Positions 7,329-16,889 of a stretch of 64,000 bases of DNA are shown piece by piece. Source of the stretch: Mycobacterium sp. 852002-40037_SCH5390672. Lineage in GTDB: Bacteria > Actinomycetota > Actinomycetes > Mycobacteriales > Mycobacteriaceae. How positions within the stretch are numbered: position 1 is the first letter of the stretch; each line of letters starts with the position of its first letter. The position numbers were made by a program, and so were the translations under genes. Under the pieces are notes generated by a model, which worked only from the letters and a program-made list of their open reading frames with translations, did no database searches and was not told the DNA's origin. The stretch is from contig NZ_LZTA01000059.1 of NCBI RefSeq assembly GCF_001665875.1, forward strand, positions 1-64,000, given 5' to 3'.

Positions 7329-8783
7329 TTGCCAACCACGTCGATCAGCCTGAAAGAGCAGATGCTGCGGCGACGCCCGGTGGTGGGTGCCCACGTCGCA
7401 CACGGTGCCGCCGACCATCTCAAGCGCGGTATCGGCACTTTTCAGCTGACGATGTTCGGGGTCGGCTCGACAGTCGGCACCGGCATCTTCTTCGTCATGT
7501 CGCAGGCCGTCCCCGAAGCCGGCCCGGGAGTGATCGTCTCCTTCCTCCTCGCTGGCATCGCCGCCGGTCTCGCCGCCGTCTGCTACGCCGAATTGGCCTC
7601 GGCGGTACCGGTTTCGGGGTCGTCGTATTCCTATGCGTACACCACGCTCGGTGAGGTCGTGGCCGTGTGTGTCGCGGCCTGCCTGCTATTGGAATACGGG
7701 GTGGCGACCGCGGCGGTCGCCGTCAACTGGAGCGGCTACCTGAACAAGCTGCTGAGCAACGTCGTGGGATTTCGACTGCCGCAAGCGTTGTCGGCGGCGC
7801 CGTGGGATGCGCAACCCGGTTATCTGAACGTGCCGGCGGTCGTGCTGATCGTGATGTGCGCGTTGTTGCTCGTCCGCGGCGCCAGCGAATCGGCCAAGGT
7901 CAACGCGGTCATGGTGATGATCAAACTCGGCGTGCTCGTCGTCTTCGCGGTCGTCGCCTTCACGGCGTTCGACGTGAGCCGTCTTCATGACTTTGCGCCA
8001 TTCGGAGTTGCGGGTATCGGTTCGGCCGCCGGCACCATCTTCTTCTCCTACATCGGCCTCGACGCCGTGTCCACCGCGGGCGATGAGGTGAAGAACCCAC
8101 AGAAGACGATGCCGAGCGCTTTGATCGGCGCGCTGCTGACCGTCACCGGCGTCTACGTCTTGGTCGCAGTGGCCGCGCTGGGCACCCAGCCCTGGCAGAA
8201 CTTCGCCGGCCAGCAGGAAGCCGGGCTGGCCACGATTCTCGACAACGTCACCCACGGCGGCTGGGCCAGCACGATTCTGGCTGCCGGAGCGGTCATTTCG
8301 ATCTTCAGCGTCACCCTGGTCACCATGTACGGCCTGACCCGCATCCTGTTCGCCATGGGTCGTGACGGGCTGCTGCCCGCGAGATTCGCGACCGTGAACG
8401 CGCGCACCATGACCCCGGTGCACAATACGGTGATCGTCGCCATCGCGGCCTCGACCCTGGCCGCCTTCATCCCGCTGCAAAAGCTTGCCGACATGGTGTC
8501 GATCGGCACACTCACCGCGTTCGTCGTCGTATCCGTCGGGGTGATCGTCTTACGGGTGCGCGAGCCCGACCTGCCGCGGGGATTCAAGGTCCCGGGTTAT
8601 CCCGTCACGCCGATCCTTTCGGTGGCGGCCTGCGGGTACATCCTCGCCAGCCTGCACTGGTATACCTGGATCGCGTTCACCGGATGGGTGTTACTGGCGT
8701 TGATATTTTATTTCGTCTGGGGTCGCCACCACAGCGCGCTCAACGACGAAACGGTCGAACCGTCACTGGGCGATGCCCGGTGA
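7329..8783 (+). CDS. rocE: Amino-acid permease (APC family, arginine/ornithine)
   Basis: A 484-residue APC-superfamily transporter with about 12-14 membrane helices. The first helix carries the glycine-rich substrate motif (MFGVGSTVGTGIFFVMSQAV), and the family's IGLDAVSTAGDEVKNPQKTMP loop follows helix 6. It belongs to the cationic amino-acid transporter subgroup by pattern. The TTG start at 7329 is supported by AGGAGG five bases upstream. It is last in the guanidino hydrolase-rocD-rocE operon and would import arginine or ornithine for that pathway. Its end lies 7 bases from the convergent uspC gene. Confidence 0.9.
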   Translation: MPTTSISLKEQMLRRRPVVGAHVAHGAADHLKRGIGTFQLTMFGVGSTVGTGIFFVMSQAVPEAGPGVIVSFLLAGIAAGLAAVCYAELASAVPVSGSSYSYAYTTLGEVVAVCVAACLLLEYGVATAAVAVNWSGYLNKLLSNVVGFRLPQALSAAPWDAQPGYLNVPAVVLIVMCALLLVRGASESAKVNAVMVMIKLGVLVVFAVVAFTAFDVSRLHDFAPFGVAGIGSAAGTIFFSYIGLDAVSTAGDEVKNPQKTMPSALIGALLTVTGVYVLVAVAALGTQPWQNFAGQQEAGLATILDNVTHGGWASTILAAGAVISIFSVTLVTMYGLTRILFAMGRDGLLPARFATVNARTMTPVHNTVIVAIAASTLAAFIPLQKLADMVSIGTLTAFVVVSVGVIVLRVREPDLPRGFKVPGYPVTPILSVAACGYILASLHWYTWIAFTGWVLLALIFYFVWGRHHSALNDETVEPSLGDAR

Positions 8784-8790
8784 CGAGGCC

Positions 8791-10131
8791 TCACTGGCGC
8801 GCTGCGGCGGTGTTGGCCGCCGCCTGAGCCCGCTGCAACATCGTTGCGACATCACCGCGGCCCAAGAACATTTCGTCGAAGTACGGCTGCAGCGCGGCAT
8901 TGCCGGCGGCAAATCCCGCACCGCCGGGGGCCGCGATGCGCGGACCGTTCAGCACGGCGAAGAAGGGCGTGACGTCGATACCCTTGCTGGCCCAGTACTG
9001 GAAGTACACGAGTTGGGCCGATGACACCGCGGGGATGGCCGCGCCGTAGCGGCCCAGATATTCATTGCCCTGCTTGCCGCCCATCCAGGCCAGCACCTGG
9101 CGCACCGCGTCGGGATGCTTCGTCGCCGCATTGCCCGCCGCGGCAATGCCGTTGGTGACGCTGACCCGGCCCGACGGGCCGGCGGGCATCATCGCCACAC
9201 CCCAGTGGAAGCGGGCGTCGCGGGCTACCGGCGCCAGGTTGTAGGTACCGGACTGGAACAGCGCCATCCTGCCGGCCAGGAATTGGTTGCGGGAGAAGTC
9301 GCCGTTGTCGTTGGTGTCGGCGGCGGGCGGCGCGACGTGGTCGCGGTTGATCAGGTCGACCAGGTACCGAAAGGCCGTCACGGCCGCGGGGTTGTCGAAC
9401 GCGAACGTGTCGCCGCGCTGGAACACGCCGCCGGCCGAGCCGATGTAGTTCAGGTAGATGCCTTGGGGGTCATTGGCCGCGTTGTATGCCCACTGGCGCA
9501 CCCGTCCAGCATCGAAACGTGGTGTGTCTCCGCGATTTCCGTCGGCGTCGACCGTGAGCCGGCCCAGCAGGGGATGCAATGTGTCGCCGCCGTCTGGGCT
9601 CCACCGCAAGGTGCTCAGCTGGGCGGGATCGACGCCGGCCGCGGCGAGAAGGTCCGCGTTGTAGTACAAGGCGATTCCCGCATCGGTCAGCTGCGGCACG
9701 CCCCACAAGACGCCGTTGCGGGTGAACTGCTCGACGACTGGCTGCTCCCAATCCGCGGCGGCCTTGCGCCCAAGCGCTTCACCGATGTTCAGTAGCCGGC
9801 CGCTGTCGGCATACGCGGCGAGGTAGGCATTGGACAACCAGAAGATGTCGTCGGCGCTGCCGCCGGCCACGTCGGTGCGCAGGGTGTTGAAGTAGGTCGA
9901 ATACGCCACCAGGTTCAGGTGCACGTCGATGTCTGGATGGGCGCGGGTGAAGGCCGCAAACGATTCCCGATAGGCCGCGCCGATCTGATCGCCCCAGACC
10001 CGCACGGTGACGACGGTCTTGCCGCCGTGGGGCTGGCCGGAGTAATCCAGCAACACCGCCGCCGCGGCCAGCAGCACCGCGACCAACGCAACCGCTCCCG
10101 CGACCACGGTGGAAAAGCGGGGCCGGGTCAT
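8791..10131 (-). CDS. uspC: Extracellular sugar-binding protein of ABC importer (UspC-like)
   Basis: A solute-binding protein of 446 residues (bacterial family 1). It has an N-terminal hydrophobic anchor (residues about 8-30, VVAGAVALVAVLLAAAAVLL) but no lipobox Cys, so it is probably tethered or secreted. The family core follows: VTVRVWGDQIGAAYRESFAAF, then SADDIFWLSNAYLAAYADSG and the ligand-cleft segment FLAGRMALFQSGTYN. The ATG at 10131 overlaps the uspB stop by 4 bases. It is the third gene of uspA-uspB-uspC, equivalent to Rv2316-Rv2318. That system has been linked to amino-sugar uptake, probably scavenging peptidoglycan fragments. No ATPase gene is nearby. Confidence 0.9.
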   Translation of the reverse strand: MTRPRFSTVVAGAVALVAVLLAAAAVLLDYSGQPHGGKTVVTVRVWGDQIGAAYRESFAAFTRAHPDIDVHLNLVAYSTYFNTLRTDVAGGSADDIFWLSNAYLAAYADSGRLLNIGEALGRKAAADWEQPVVEQFTRNGVLWGVPQLTDAGIALYYNADLLAAAGVDPAQLSTLRWSPDGGDTLHPLLGRLTVDADGNRGDTPRFDAGRVRQWAYNAANDPQGIYLNYIGSAGGVFQRGDTFAFDNPAAVTAFRYLVDLINRDHVAPPAADTNDNGDFSRNQFLAGRMALFQSGTYNLAPVARDARFHWGVAMMPAGPSGRVSVTNGIAAAGNAATKHPDAVRQVLAWMGGKQGNEYLGRYGAAIPAVSSAQLVYFQYWASKGIDVTPFFAVLNGPRIAAPGGAGFAAGNAALQPYFDEMFLGRGDVATMLQRAQAAANTAAARQ

Positions 10132-10952
10132 TTGAGTCCCGAGACGACGATGGACGCGACGATGTGGCGCTGAAAGACCACGAACAGCGCGATCAGGGGC
10201 GCGATCGCGACCGTGGTCGCCGCCATCACCAACGTCCATTGGGAATTGAACCGCGACTGCAGATCGGCGGTCGCGACGGTGAGCACCCGCCATTTGTGCC
10301 CGCTGGTGATCACCAACGGCCACATGAAGTTATTCCACTGCGAGACCACCGTGATCAACGCCAGCGCGGCCAGAACCGGGCGACTGGACGGGATCACCAC
10401 GTGCACGATCACGTCCAACGTGTTGGCCCCGTCCAGGCGGGCGGCGTTGATCAAGTCGTTCGGGATGATCCGAAAGTGCTCACGCAGCAAGAAGATCGCG
10501 TACGGCGAGCCGAACATGAACGGCAGCACCAACGCCCAGAACGTGTTGCGCAGACCGAGCTGGGCCATCATGAGGTACATCGGCACCACCGTGACCGTCC
10601 CCGGCACCATCAACGTGGCGATGTAGATCCAGAACAACGCGTCACGCCCGGGGAACTGCAGGCGCGCGAAGGCGTATCCGGCCAGCACGGAGAAGGTCAA
10701 CTGGCCCACCAGGATTACCGCCGTCACCAAGGCGGTCACCGCCGCCGCGCGGCCGAACCCGGCTCCGGCCAGATCGGCGAAATTGGACAGCGTGGGTGGT
10801 CGGGGCAGCTGCAGCGGGGTGCCCGTGACGAATTGGTGCGCCGAGGTGAAGGACGTCATCAATCCAAGTGCGAACGGCGCCAGCGTGATCAACGCGCCCA
10901 GCGACAGCCCGGCGTAGATCACCACATTGGTGGGGCGACTAGGTGAGGTCAT
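10128..10952 (-). CDS. uspB: Sugar ABC transporter permease (UspB-like)
   Basis: A MalG-type inner-membrane permease of 274 residues with six predicted helices. The cytoplasmic EAA loop that contacts the ATPase is seen as LINAARLDGANTLDVIVHVVIP. The C-terminal ATTVAIAPLIALFVVFQRHIV segment is typical. The ATG at 10952 lies within the 3' end of uspA (14-base overlap), and the stop overlaps uspC by 4 bases, so the three subunits are translationally coupled. The length equals that recalled for M. tuberculosis UspB (274). Confidence 0.92.
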   Translation of the reverse strand: MTSPSRPTNVVIYAGLSLGALITLAPFALGLMTSFTSAHQFVTGTPLQLPRPPTLSNFADLAGAGFGRAAAVTALVTAVILVGQLTFSVLAGYAFARLQFPGRDALFWIYIATLMVPGTVTVVPMYLMMAQLGLRNTFWALVLPFMFGSPYAIFLLREHFRIIPNDLINAARLDGANTLDVIVHVVIPSSRPVLAALALITVVSQWNNFMWPLVITSGHKWRVLTVATADLQSRFNSQWTLVMAATTVAIAPLIALFVVFQRHIVASIVVSGLK

Positions 10953-11823
10953 AGCTGATCCGTCGCCGGAAGTACAGGTGCTGAACCAGGGTGACGCCGA
11001 TCAGGATGACGAACAGCACCACCGCCATGACCGACGCCCGGCCGATGGCCGCCGAACCGAAGGCCTCGGCGTAGATGCGATGGGCCACCAGGTCGGTGCT
11101 GCCGGCCGGCCCGCCGCCCGTGAGTGCGTACACCATGTCGAAAACCTGTGCGGTGCTGACGATCCCGGTCACCAGCACAAAGAAGGTCGTCGGGCGCAGC
11201 ATGGGCACGGTGATGCGCCAGAACCGCTGCCACGCGGTGGCGCCGTCCGTGCGTGCGGCGGCGTGGATGTCGTCGGGAATGGCCAGCAGGCCGGCCAGGA
11301 AGGTCAACGAGACATATCCGACGTTGGTCCACACCACCACCGCCGAAACGAGCGGCAACGCAAAGCTGGGATCCGACAGCCACCCGATGCTGTGTCCCAG
11401 CACCGTGCTCACAGCGCCGTCGGTGGGCGCCAGGATCCAGCGCCACAGCACCGCGATGGCCAGCGGAGCGCAAATCCAGGGCAGCACATACAGGGTGCGA
11501 AACAGGCCGGTGCCGGGAAGCTGGCGGGCCAGCATGGTCGCGGCCAGCAATCCCAGCGCGGTCTGCGCCGGCACCACGATCGCCACGAAGATGAGGGTGA
11601 CGATCAGGGAGTTGCCGAACCCGGCGTCGGTCAGCACCGACCGCCAGTTGGACAGGCCGACAAAATGCAGTGGGCCGAGCAGATCCCATCGGCACAGGCT
11701 CAGCCAGAGCACCACCAGGATGGGCAGCAGCAGAAAGGCGAGCAGGCCGAACAGGCTGGGCGCCAGCAGCGCGTAGCCCAGCGCGGTGGATCGAGGTTGT
11801 TTGTTCAGCACCGCGCTGGCCAT
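10939..11823 (-). CDS. uspA: Sugar ABC transporter permease (UspA-like)
   Basis: A MalF-type permease of 294 residues and partner of UspB. The helices begin at LGYALLAPSLFGLLAFLLLPILVVLWLSL. The EAA coupling loop reads DDIHAAARTDGATAWQRFW, followed by ITVPMLRPT. The ATG is at 11823. It is the first gene of the operon and is divergent from tldD with a short gap (11824-11881) that must contain both promoters. A shared housekeeping ATPase elsewhere in the genome is implied. Confidence 0.92.
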   Translation of the reverse strand: MASAVLNKQPRSTALGYALLAPSLFGLLAFLLLPILVVLWLSLCRWDLLGPLHFVGLSNWRSVLTDAGFGNSLIVTLIFVAIVVPAQTALGLLAATMLARQLPGTGLFRTLYVLPWICAPLAIAVLWRWILAPTDGAVSTVLGHSIGWLSDPSFALPLVSAVVVWTNVGYVSLTFLAGLLAIPDDIHAAARTDGATAWQRFWRITVPMLRPTTFFVLVTGIVSTAQVFDMVYALTGGGPAGSTDLVAHRIYAEAFGSAAIGRASVMAVVLFVILIGVTLVQHLYFRRRISYDLT

Positions 11824-11881
11824 GGGGTAATTAAAGCGGGCGCCGCCGGGGTTTGGGGTGACCGGCCGTTACGGTGGAACG

Positions 11882-13399
11882 GTGACACCGAACCGGGGGA
11901 TCGATGCCGCCTTCCTGGACCTGCCGCGCCACGGCCTGGCCGACGCCGCGCTCTCGGCGGCCAAAACGGCCGGGGCGACGCACGCCGACCTGCGGGTTCA
12001 TCGCATCGTCACCGAAATCATCCAGCTGCGCGACGGGGAACTGGAGACCGCGGTGATCAATCGTGAGATTGGGCTGGCGGTGCGGGTGATCGTCGACGGC
12101 ACCTGGGGATTCGCCTCGCATGCGGAGTTGGTGCCGTCGGTGGCCGCCGAGACCGCGCGGCGCGCGGTGCACGTGGCCACCACGTTGGCGACGCTGAGCA
12201 GCGAGCGCGTCGAGTTGGCGCCCGAGCCCGTCTACGCGGACGCGGACTGGGTGTCGAACTACCGGATCGACCCGTTCGACATTTGGACGACCGACAAGAT
12301 CGCCGTGCTGGAGGACTACTCCGGGCGGCTGCTGAGTGCCGACGGCATCAATCACGTGTCGGCCGTGCTGACGGCCGTCAAGGAACAGACGTTCTACGCC
12401 GACAGCTTCGGATCCTCGATCACCCAGCAGCGGGTGCGGGTGCTGCCGTCGCTGGAAGCGGTGACAGTCGATCCCGCGGCCGGCAGCTTCGATTCCATGC
12501 GCACGCTGGCCCCGCCGATGGGTCGGGGCTGGGAGGTCTTGGCCGGCGACGAGGTGTGGAATTGGACCGACGAGCTGGCGCAGCTGCCGTCGCTGCTGGC
12601 CGAGAAGGTCAAGGCGCCCACCGTTGTTCCGGGGCCCAAGGACCTTGTGATCGATCCGACCAACCTGTGGCTGACGATTCACGAATCCATTGGGCACGCA
12701 ACGGAATACGACCGCGCGATCGGCTACGAGGCCGCCTACGCCGGGACGTCGTTCGCCACCCCGGACAAGCTGGGCACCATGCGGTATGGATCGCCGGTGA
12801 TGAACGTGACCGCCGACCGCACCGCCGAATTCGGCTTGGCCACCATCGGTTACGACGACGAAGGCGTGGCCGCGCAAAGCTGGGACTTGGTGCGCGACGG
12901 AATCTTCACCGGCTACCAGCTCGACCGGGTGTTCGCGCAGCGACTGGGGCAGCCACGCTCCAACGGATGCTCGTATGCTGACTCGCCGCATCATGTGCCG
13001 ATCCAGCGGATGGCCAACGTGTCGTTGCAGCCGGCGGCCGACGACATCAGCACCGACGACTTGATCGGCCGGGTGGAGGACGGCATCTACATCGTCGGCG
13101 ACAAGTCATGGTCAATCGACATGCAGCGGTACAACTTCCAGTTCACCGGCCAGCGATTCTTCCAGATCCGTGATGGACGCCTGGACGGTCAGTTGCGCGA
13201 CGTCGCCTATCAGGCCACCACGACCGACTTCTGGAATTCGATGGAAGCCGTGGGAGGCCCGTCGACGTGGCGCATGGGTGGGGCGTTCAACTGCGGCAAG
13301 GCTCAGCCCGGGCAGATCGCGGCGGTGAGCCATGGCAGCCCGTCGGCGTTGTTCCGCGGCGTCAACGTGCTCAACACCCGCTCCGAGGGCGACCGATGA
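11882..13399 (+). CDS. tldD: TldD-like metalloprotease subunit
   Basis: TldD/PmbA (M103) family protein of 505 residues. The zinc-binding HExxxH motif is explicit in HESIGHATEYDRAIGYEAAY, and the following lines carry the conserved GTSFATPDKLG and MRYGSPVMNVTADRT segments. TldD with PmbA/TldE forms a heterodimeric protease that trims small peptides such as microcin or RiPP leaders and unfolded substrates. GTG at 11882 was chosen because the product starts just before the conserved N-terminal helix; it has GGTGGAACG ahead. PmbA follows directly, separated only by a MIRU repeat that carries stop-start overlaps. This gene equates to Rv2315c as recalled. Confidence 0.9.
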   Translation: MTPNRGIDAAFLDLPRHGLADAALSAAKTAGATHADLRVHRIVTEIIQLRDGELETAVINREIGLAVRVIVDGTWGFASHAELVPSVAAETARRAVHVATTLATLSSERVELAPEPVYADADWVSNYRIDPFDIWTTDKIAVLEDYSGRLLSADGINHVSAVLTAVKEQTFYADSFGSSITQQRVRVLPSLEAVTVDPAAGSFDSMRTLAPPMGRGWEVLAGDEVWNWTDELAQLPSLLAEKVKAPTVVPGPKDLVIDPTNLWLTIHESIGHATEYDRAIGYEAAYAGTSFATPDKLGTMRYGSPVMNVTADRTAEFGLATIGYDDEGVAAQSWDLVRDGIFTGYQLDRVFAQRLGQPRSNGCSYADSPHHVPIQRMANVSLQPAADDISTDDLIGRVEDGIYIVGDKSWSIDMQRYNFQFTGQRFFQIRDGRLDGQLRDVAYQATTTDFWNSMEAVGGPSTWRMGGAFNCGKAQPGQIAAVSHGSPSALFRGVNVLNTRSEGDR

Positions 13400-13507
13400 T
13401 CCGCGCCGGCGACGATGCAGAGCGTAGCGATGCGCAGGAGCGGCGCCGATGATCCGCGCCGGCGACGATGCAGAGCGTAGCGATGGTGAGGAGCGGCGCC
13501 GATGATC
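13394..13507. repeat. Mycobacterial interspersed repetitive unit (MIRU), two 53-bp copies
   Basis: Two direct copies (13394-13446 and 13447-13499) with exact 53-base spacing, plus an 8-base start of a third (13500-13507) that merges into the pmbA start. Each contains CGGCGACGATGCAGAGCGTA and a GGAGCGGCGCC end, matching the MIRU consensus as I remember it. The copies differ only at TGCGCAGGAG versus TGGTGAGGAG. Each starts and ends with TGATG and encodes a tiny frame beginning MIRAGDDAERSD, so translation could pass from tldD through the repeats into pmbA. Copy number may vary between strains. Confidence 0.9.
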
Positions 13508-14875
13508 ACTGCGCAGCATGTCGTCAACCTCGTGCTCGATGAGGCGGCCAAGCTCGGCGGTGCCGACGAAACCATGGTGCTGGTCACCGACAAGGTAGAG
13601 GCGACCCTGCGTTGGGCGGGCAATTCGATGACCACCAACGGGGTTTCGGTGAGCCGCAGCGTGACGGTGGTCTCGGTGGTGCGTCGCGGGTCCAGCGCCC
13701 GTATCGGCACGGTGGTGTCCGGCGAGGCCGACCCGCGGGTGCTCCCGGGTCTGGTGGCGGCGTCACAGGAGGCGGCCGCCGCGGCGCCCGAGGCCGGCGA
13801 TGCCGCACCGCTGCTCGGTGATACCGGGGTGCCCGTCGATTGGGATGCGCCGGTGCCCGGCACCGGCCCGCTGGTCTTCTCCGACGTCGCGGACTCGTTG
13901 AGCCGCGGCTTCCGCGGCGAGGACCGGCTGTATGGCTTTGCCCACCATAGTGTTTCGACGACGTTCTTGGCGTCGTCGACCGGATTGCGGCGACGTTTCA
14001 CCCAGCCCACCGGTGCGGTGGAGATCAACGCCAAACGCGGCGAGGCGAGCGCCTGGGCGGGCATCGGGACACCCGACTTCGTCGATGTGCCAACGGATTC
14101 GCTGCTCGAGCAGCTGTCGACGAGGCTGGGCTGGGCGCAGCGCAGCGTCGCATTGCCGGCAGGACGCTACGAGACGATCATGCCGCCGTCGACGGTGGCA
14201 GACATGATGATTTACATGGCGTGGTCGATGGCCGGCCGCGGCGCCCAGGAGGGCCGGACAGCGTTTTCCGCGCCCGGCGGCGGAACCCGGGTGGGGGAGC
14301 GGCTCACCGACTTGCCGCTGACGCTGTTCTCCGATCCCATGGCGCCCGGCCTCGCCTGCACGCCGTTCGTCGCGGTGAGCAGTTCCTCGGAGACGGTGTC
14401 GGTGTTCGACAACGGCATGGCGATCAACCAGGTGGACTGGATCCGCGACGGGGTGATCAACGCGTTGGCCTACCCGCGGGCCACGGCCGCCAAATACGAT
14501 GCCGACGTCGCGGTGGCCGCCGACAATTTGGTGATGACCGGAGGAAGCGCCAGTCAGGACGACATGATCGCGGCCACCGAACGCGGCCTGCTTCTCACCA
14601 CGTTGTGGTACATCCGCGTCGTCGACCCCACCACACTGTTGTTCACCGGGCTGACCCGCGATGGTGTCTACCTCATCGAGGACGGCCAGGTGAGCGCGGC
14701 GGTCAACAACTTCCGGTTCAACGAGAGTCCGTTGGGCCTGCTGCGACGGGCCACCGAGGCCGGCGTCAGCGAAAAGACCCTGCCGCGCGAATGGGGAGAT
14801 TGGGCCACCCGCGCCGCGATGCCGTCGCTGCGCATACCCGACTTCCACATGTCTTCGGTGAGCCAGGCCCAGTAA
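13502..14875 (+). CDS. pmbA: PmbA/TldE-like subunit
   Basis: A 457-residue TldD/PmbA-family protein and partner of the upstream TldD. It lacks the HExxxH zinc site, as TldE/PmbA subunits do, and is expected to shape the protease chamber. Recognisable are the N-terminal [24 protein letters not shown] and the C-terminal [33 protein letters not shown]. The ATG at 13502 overlaps the TGA of the MIRU mini-frame and has GAGGAGCGGCGCC before it, so the repeat supplies its ribosome binding site. It equates to Rv2314c as recalled. Confidence 0.9.
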   Translation: MITAQHVVNLVLDEAAKLGGADETMVLVTDKVEATLRWAGNSMTTNGVSVSRSVTVVSVVRRGSSARIGTVVSGEADPRVLPGLVAASQEAAAAAPEAGDAAPLLGDTGVPVDWDAPVPGTGPLVFSDVADSLSRGFRGEDRLYGFAHHSVSTTFLASSTGLRRRFTQPTGAVEINAKRGEASAWAGIGTPDFVDVPTDSLLEQLSTRLGWAQRSVALPAGRYETIMPPSTVADMMIYMAWSMAGRGAQEGRTAFSAPGGGTRVGERLTDLPLTLFSDPMAPGLACTPFVAVSSSSETVSVFDNGMAINQVDWIRDGVINALAYPRATAAKYDADVAVAADNLVMTGGSASQDDMIAATERGLLLTTLWYIRVVDPTTLLFTGLTRDGVYLIEDGQVSAAVNNFRFNESPLGLLRRATEAGVSEKTLPREWGDWATRAAMPSLRIPDFHMSSVSQAQ

Positions 14876-14915
14876 TTCGTTGCCGCCCGCCACCGCGCGT
14901 TCTAGCGTGTGACGA

Positions 14916-15773
14916 ATGGCGGCTCCGGTTTCGGTTCGAGAAGACCAGCTCACGCGGTTGGTGTCGTTATCCCCCGGCGACGGTCGCATTGCGGCGCTGG
15001 TTCGTCGGGTGTGCGCGCAGACGATGTCGCTGCCACCGTTGCCCGCGAGCATTGAGGTGGGCGAGCCGGAATCGGAAGCCGAGACCGCCGTCGCCGAATT
15101 CGCCGAACAATTCAGCGCCGACGTCTCGTCGATTACCGCCGAGCAGCGGTCGCGGTTGTGGAAGCAACTCGGGGACGCCACCTTTGACGTCGTCGTGCAG
15201 ATGTACATCGCCGACTTCATCCCGCGGGTGCGGGCCGGGCTCGAAGCGCTCGAGGTCGGTGCGCAGTACCTGGGCTGGGTGGACGGTCCGATTGCGTGGG
15301 ATCACACCACCGACCCGTCGGATCCGGTGTTCAACGACTTTTTAATCGCGGTGGCGCGAATGCGCGCGCTCGACCCCGTCACGTCCGAACTGGTGCGGCT
15401 GCGTGGCGCGGCTCAGCACAATTGCCGGTTGTGCAGCTCGCTACGCGAGGGGGGCGCTCTCGATGCCGGCGGTTCGGAAACGTTGTACGAGGAGGTTGAG
15501 CGCTTCGAATCGTCGACTTTGCTCGACGACCGCGCTAAAGCAGCGCTCCGCTACGCCGATGCGTTAATTTGGACCCCTGCGCACCTCGTCGCCGACGATG
15601 TCGCCGAGGTGCGCTCCCGGTTCTCCGAGGCGGAGGCCGTCGAGCTCACCTTTGACATCATGCGAAATGCGAGCAATAAAGTCGCCGTGTCATTGGGCGC
15701 CGATGCGCCGCGCGTCGAGAACGGTACCGAACGGTACCTGCTCGACGCCGATGGCCAGACCGTATTTAGCTGA
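14916..15773 (+). CDS. Carboxymuconolactone decarboxylase / AhpD-like protein
   Basis: A 285-residue cytosolic helical protein. The AhpD-like core is in the second half: [19 protein letters not shown] holds the CxxC-type pair (Cys-Arg-Leu-Cys) used in alkylhydroperoxidase-like redox chemistry, and [16 protein letters not shown] is the family helix that follows it. The N-terminal 120 residues are extra compared with ordinary CMD proteins. Some relatives lack decarboxylase activity, so the reaction is not predicted. The ATG is at 14916, 40 bases after pmbA, so it may be cotranscribed. Possibly the Rv2313c counterpart by position; that is from memory and uncertain. Confidence 0.75.
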   Translation: MAAPVSVREDQLTRLVSLSPGDGRIAALVRRVCAQTMSLPPLPASIEVGEPESEAETAVAEFAEQFSADVSSITAEQRSRLWKQLGDATFDVVVQMYIADFIPRVRAGLEALEVGAQYLGWVDGPIAWDHTTDPSDPVFNDFLIAVARMRALDPVTSELVRLRGAAQHNCRLCSSLREGGALDAGGSETLYEEVERFESSTLLDDRAKAALRYADALIWTPAHLVADDVAEVRSRFSEAEAVELTFDIMRNASNKVAVSLGADAPRVENGTERYLLDADGQTVFS

Positions 15774-16121
15774 CGTTTGCGGGTGCGCGCCCGGTGGCAC
15801 CGAGCCGTGCTGCTCGACGGGGCAGCCGCCTCCTGGCCCTGGGCCGAGGGCACGAAATGTTAACCATTCGTACACTGGCCCGCAAGCGTACGTTTCCGCT
15901 GTGCGGGGGGGTCGTTCGCTACTTTTAGCCCGTTCGCCGACACTGATACGACACCGAGAAGTGACGGTAACGAGACGGCAGCGTGGCCCGAGGCGGATGG
16001 CCATGGATCGTGCGTCATTGGCCCGCGGTCCGGATGGCTTTCCGTGTCAGTTGTTTGCAGGATTTCTAGCTTGGGTTGCGTCGGAAGCGAGTGCGTTTCC
16101 CGCGCAGAGGGAGGTTCGGAA
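15774..16121. other. Intergenic region upstream of DUF732 gene
   Basis: No gene is supported in these 348 bases. The reading frames present have poor codon use and no ribosome binding sites. The last 30 bases contain GGGAGG seven bases before the ATG at 16122. The region presumably holds the promoter of the secreted DUF732 gene, but I see no clear -35/-10 pair. Confidence 0.5.
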
Positions 16122-16544
16122 ATGACAAGCACCGGTACACGCTCGCGCCTACGAGTGTCATCGGTCTGTGCCGGCGTCGCGCTGGGTGCCTCGATGCTGG
16201 GCGGCGCCGTGCTGTCAGCTCCACTCGCCTCGGCTACCTGCAGTTTGAGTGCGGCCGACGATCAGTACATCAAGCTGCTCGCGCAGAACAAGATGGTCCA
16301 CAACGCCGATTACAGCGATTGCCATGAGGCCGCCGAGGGGCGTTGGTTCGCCGACCAGGTCCGGGCCAACCCCAATCCGTTCGGCGAGGGTCAGGAGCTG
16401 GTCAACATGATCACCAGCACCACGCCGTTGAGCCAGGCTCAGGCCGAGTGGGAGGTCGAGTCGGCGATCTATGTTTACGCGCCGGACATGATCCCGAAGA
16501 TCAAGGATCAGGCCGCGAAAGCAAGCTGGCCGTCCGAGTCCTAG
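16122..16544 (+). CDS. DUF732 secreted protein, copy 1
   Basis: A small exported protein of 140 residues. It has a signal peptide of about 38 residues with an Arg-containing n-region, hydrophobic core (VCAGVALGASMLGGAVLSAP) and SAT/CSL cleavage region. The mature DUF732 domain follows: DDQYIKLLAQNKMVHNADYS, then WFADQVRANPNPFGEGQELV and AIYVYAPDMIPKIKDQ. Two Cys (after the signal and in the SDCHEA segment) could form the domain's disulfide. DUF732 is almost confined to mycobacteria and its function is not known. GGGAGG seven bases upstream fixes the ATG at 16122. A close paralogue lies 345 bases downstream, and a strong hairpin follows this gene. Confidence 0.9.
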   Translation: MTSTGTRSRLRVSSVCAGVALGASMLGGAVLSAPLASATCSLSAADDQYIKLLAQNKMVHNADYSDCHEAAEGRWFADQVRANPNPFGEGQELVNMITSTTPLSQAQAEWEVESAIYVYAPDMIPKIKDQAAKASWPSES

Positions 16545-16589
16545 GCAGGCGAGCGCCGCTGCGGCGCAACGGGTTTCGTGTATTTCAAA

Positions 16590-16629
16590 CGTAAGCGGCC
16601 GTGAGGGCTTAGCCCTCCGGCCGTTTACG
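16590..16629 (+). terminator. Strong hairpin terminator after DUF732 copy 1
   Basis: The arms CGTAAGCGGCCG (16590-16601) and CGGCCGTTTACG (16618-16629) pair with one G-T wobble. An inner GAGGGCT/AGCCCTC pair extends the stem, giving roughly 19 base pairs and a tiny loop. There is no T-tract, as is usual in mycobacteria. The rest of the 345-base gap between the two DUF732 genes (16630-16889) shows no gene; it has an AT-richer patch near 16745-16780, a likely promoter area for copy 2. Confidence 0.8.
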
Positions 16630-16889
16630 ATTTGGTTGGTCCAGCTAACTCCAAAGCTACGGCAACGGGATCCTTGGTCGGTGGCTTCGGTAGGCGCGCC
16701 GCGTCGCTCGCACTGGGCTCGCACCGTTACCGCTTTAGATCCGAATAGTTTCTCGCACAGTAATTTTAGGTAATTGCTGTTCACCCGTTGTTTGCGTGAA
16801 TCGTCGTTTGCCGGGCTGATCGCCGGTGGTACCCGGTCTGTGTCACGGACGGGAAGGTAGCAAATTCCACGATAAGGGGGTCCGGAGGA

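Noticed and set aside
13267..13501. Small frames in the MIRU region reading MIRAGDDAERSDAQERRR.
   Set aside because: These are the standard mini-frames of MIRU repeats. Annotated as repeat rather than as protein-coding genes.
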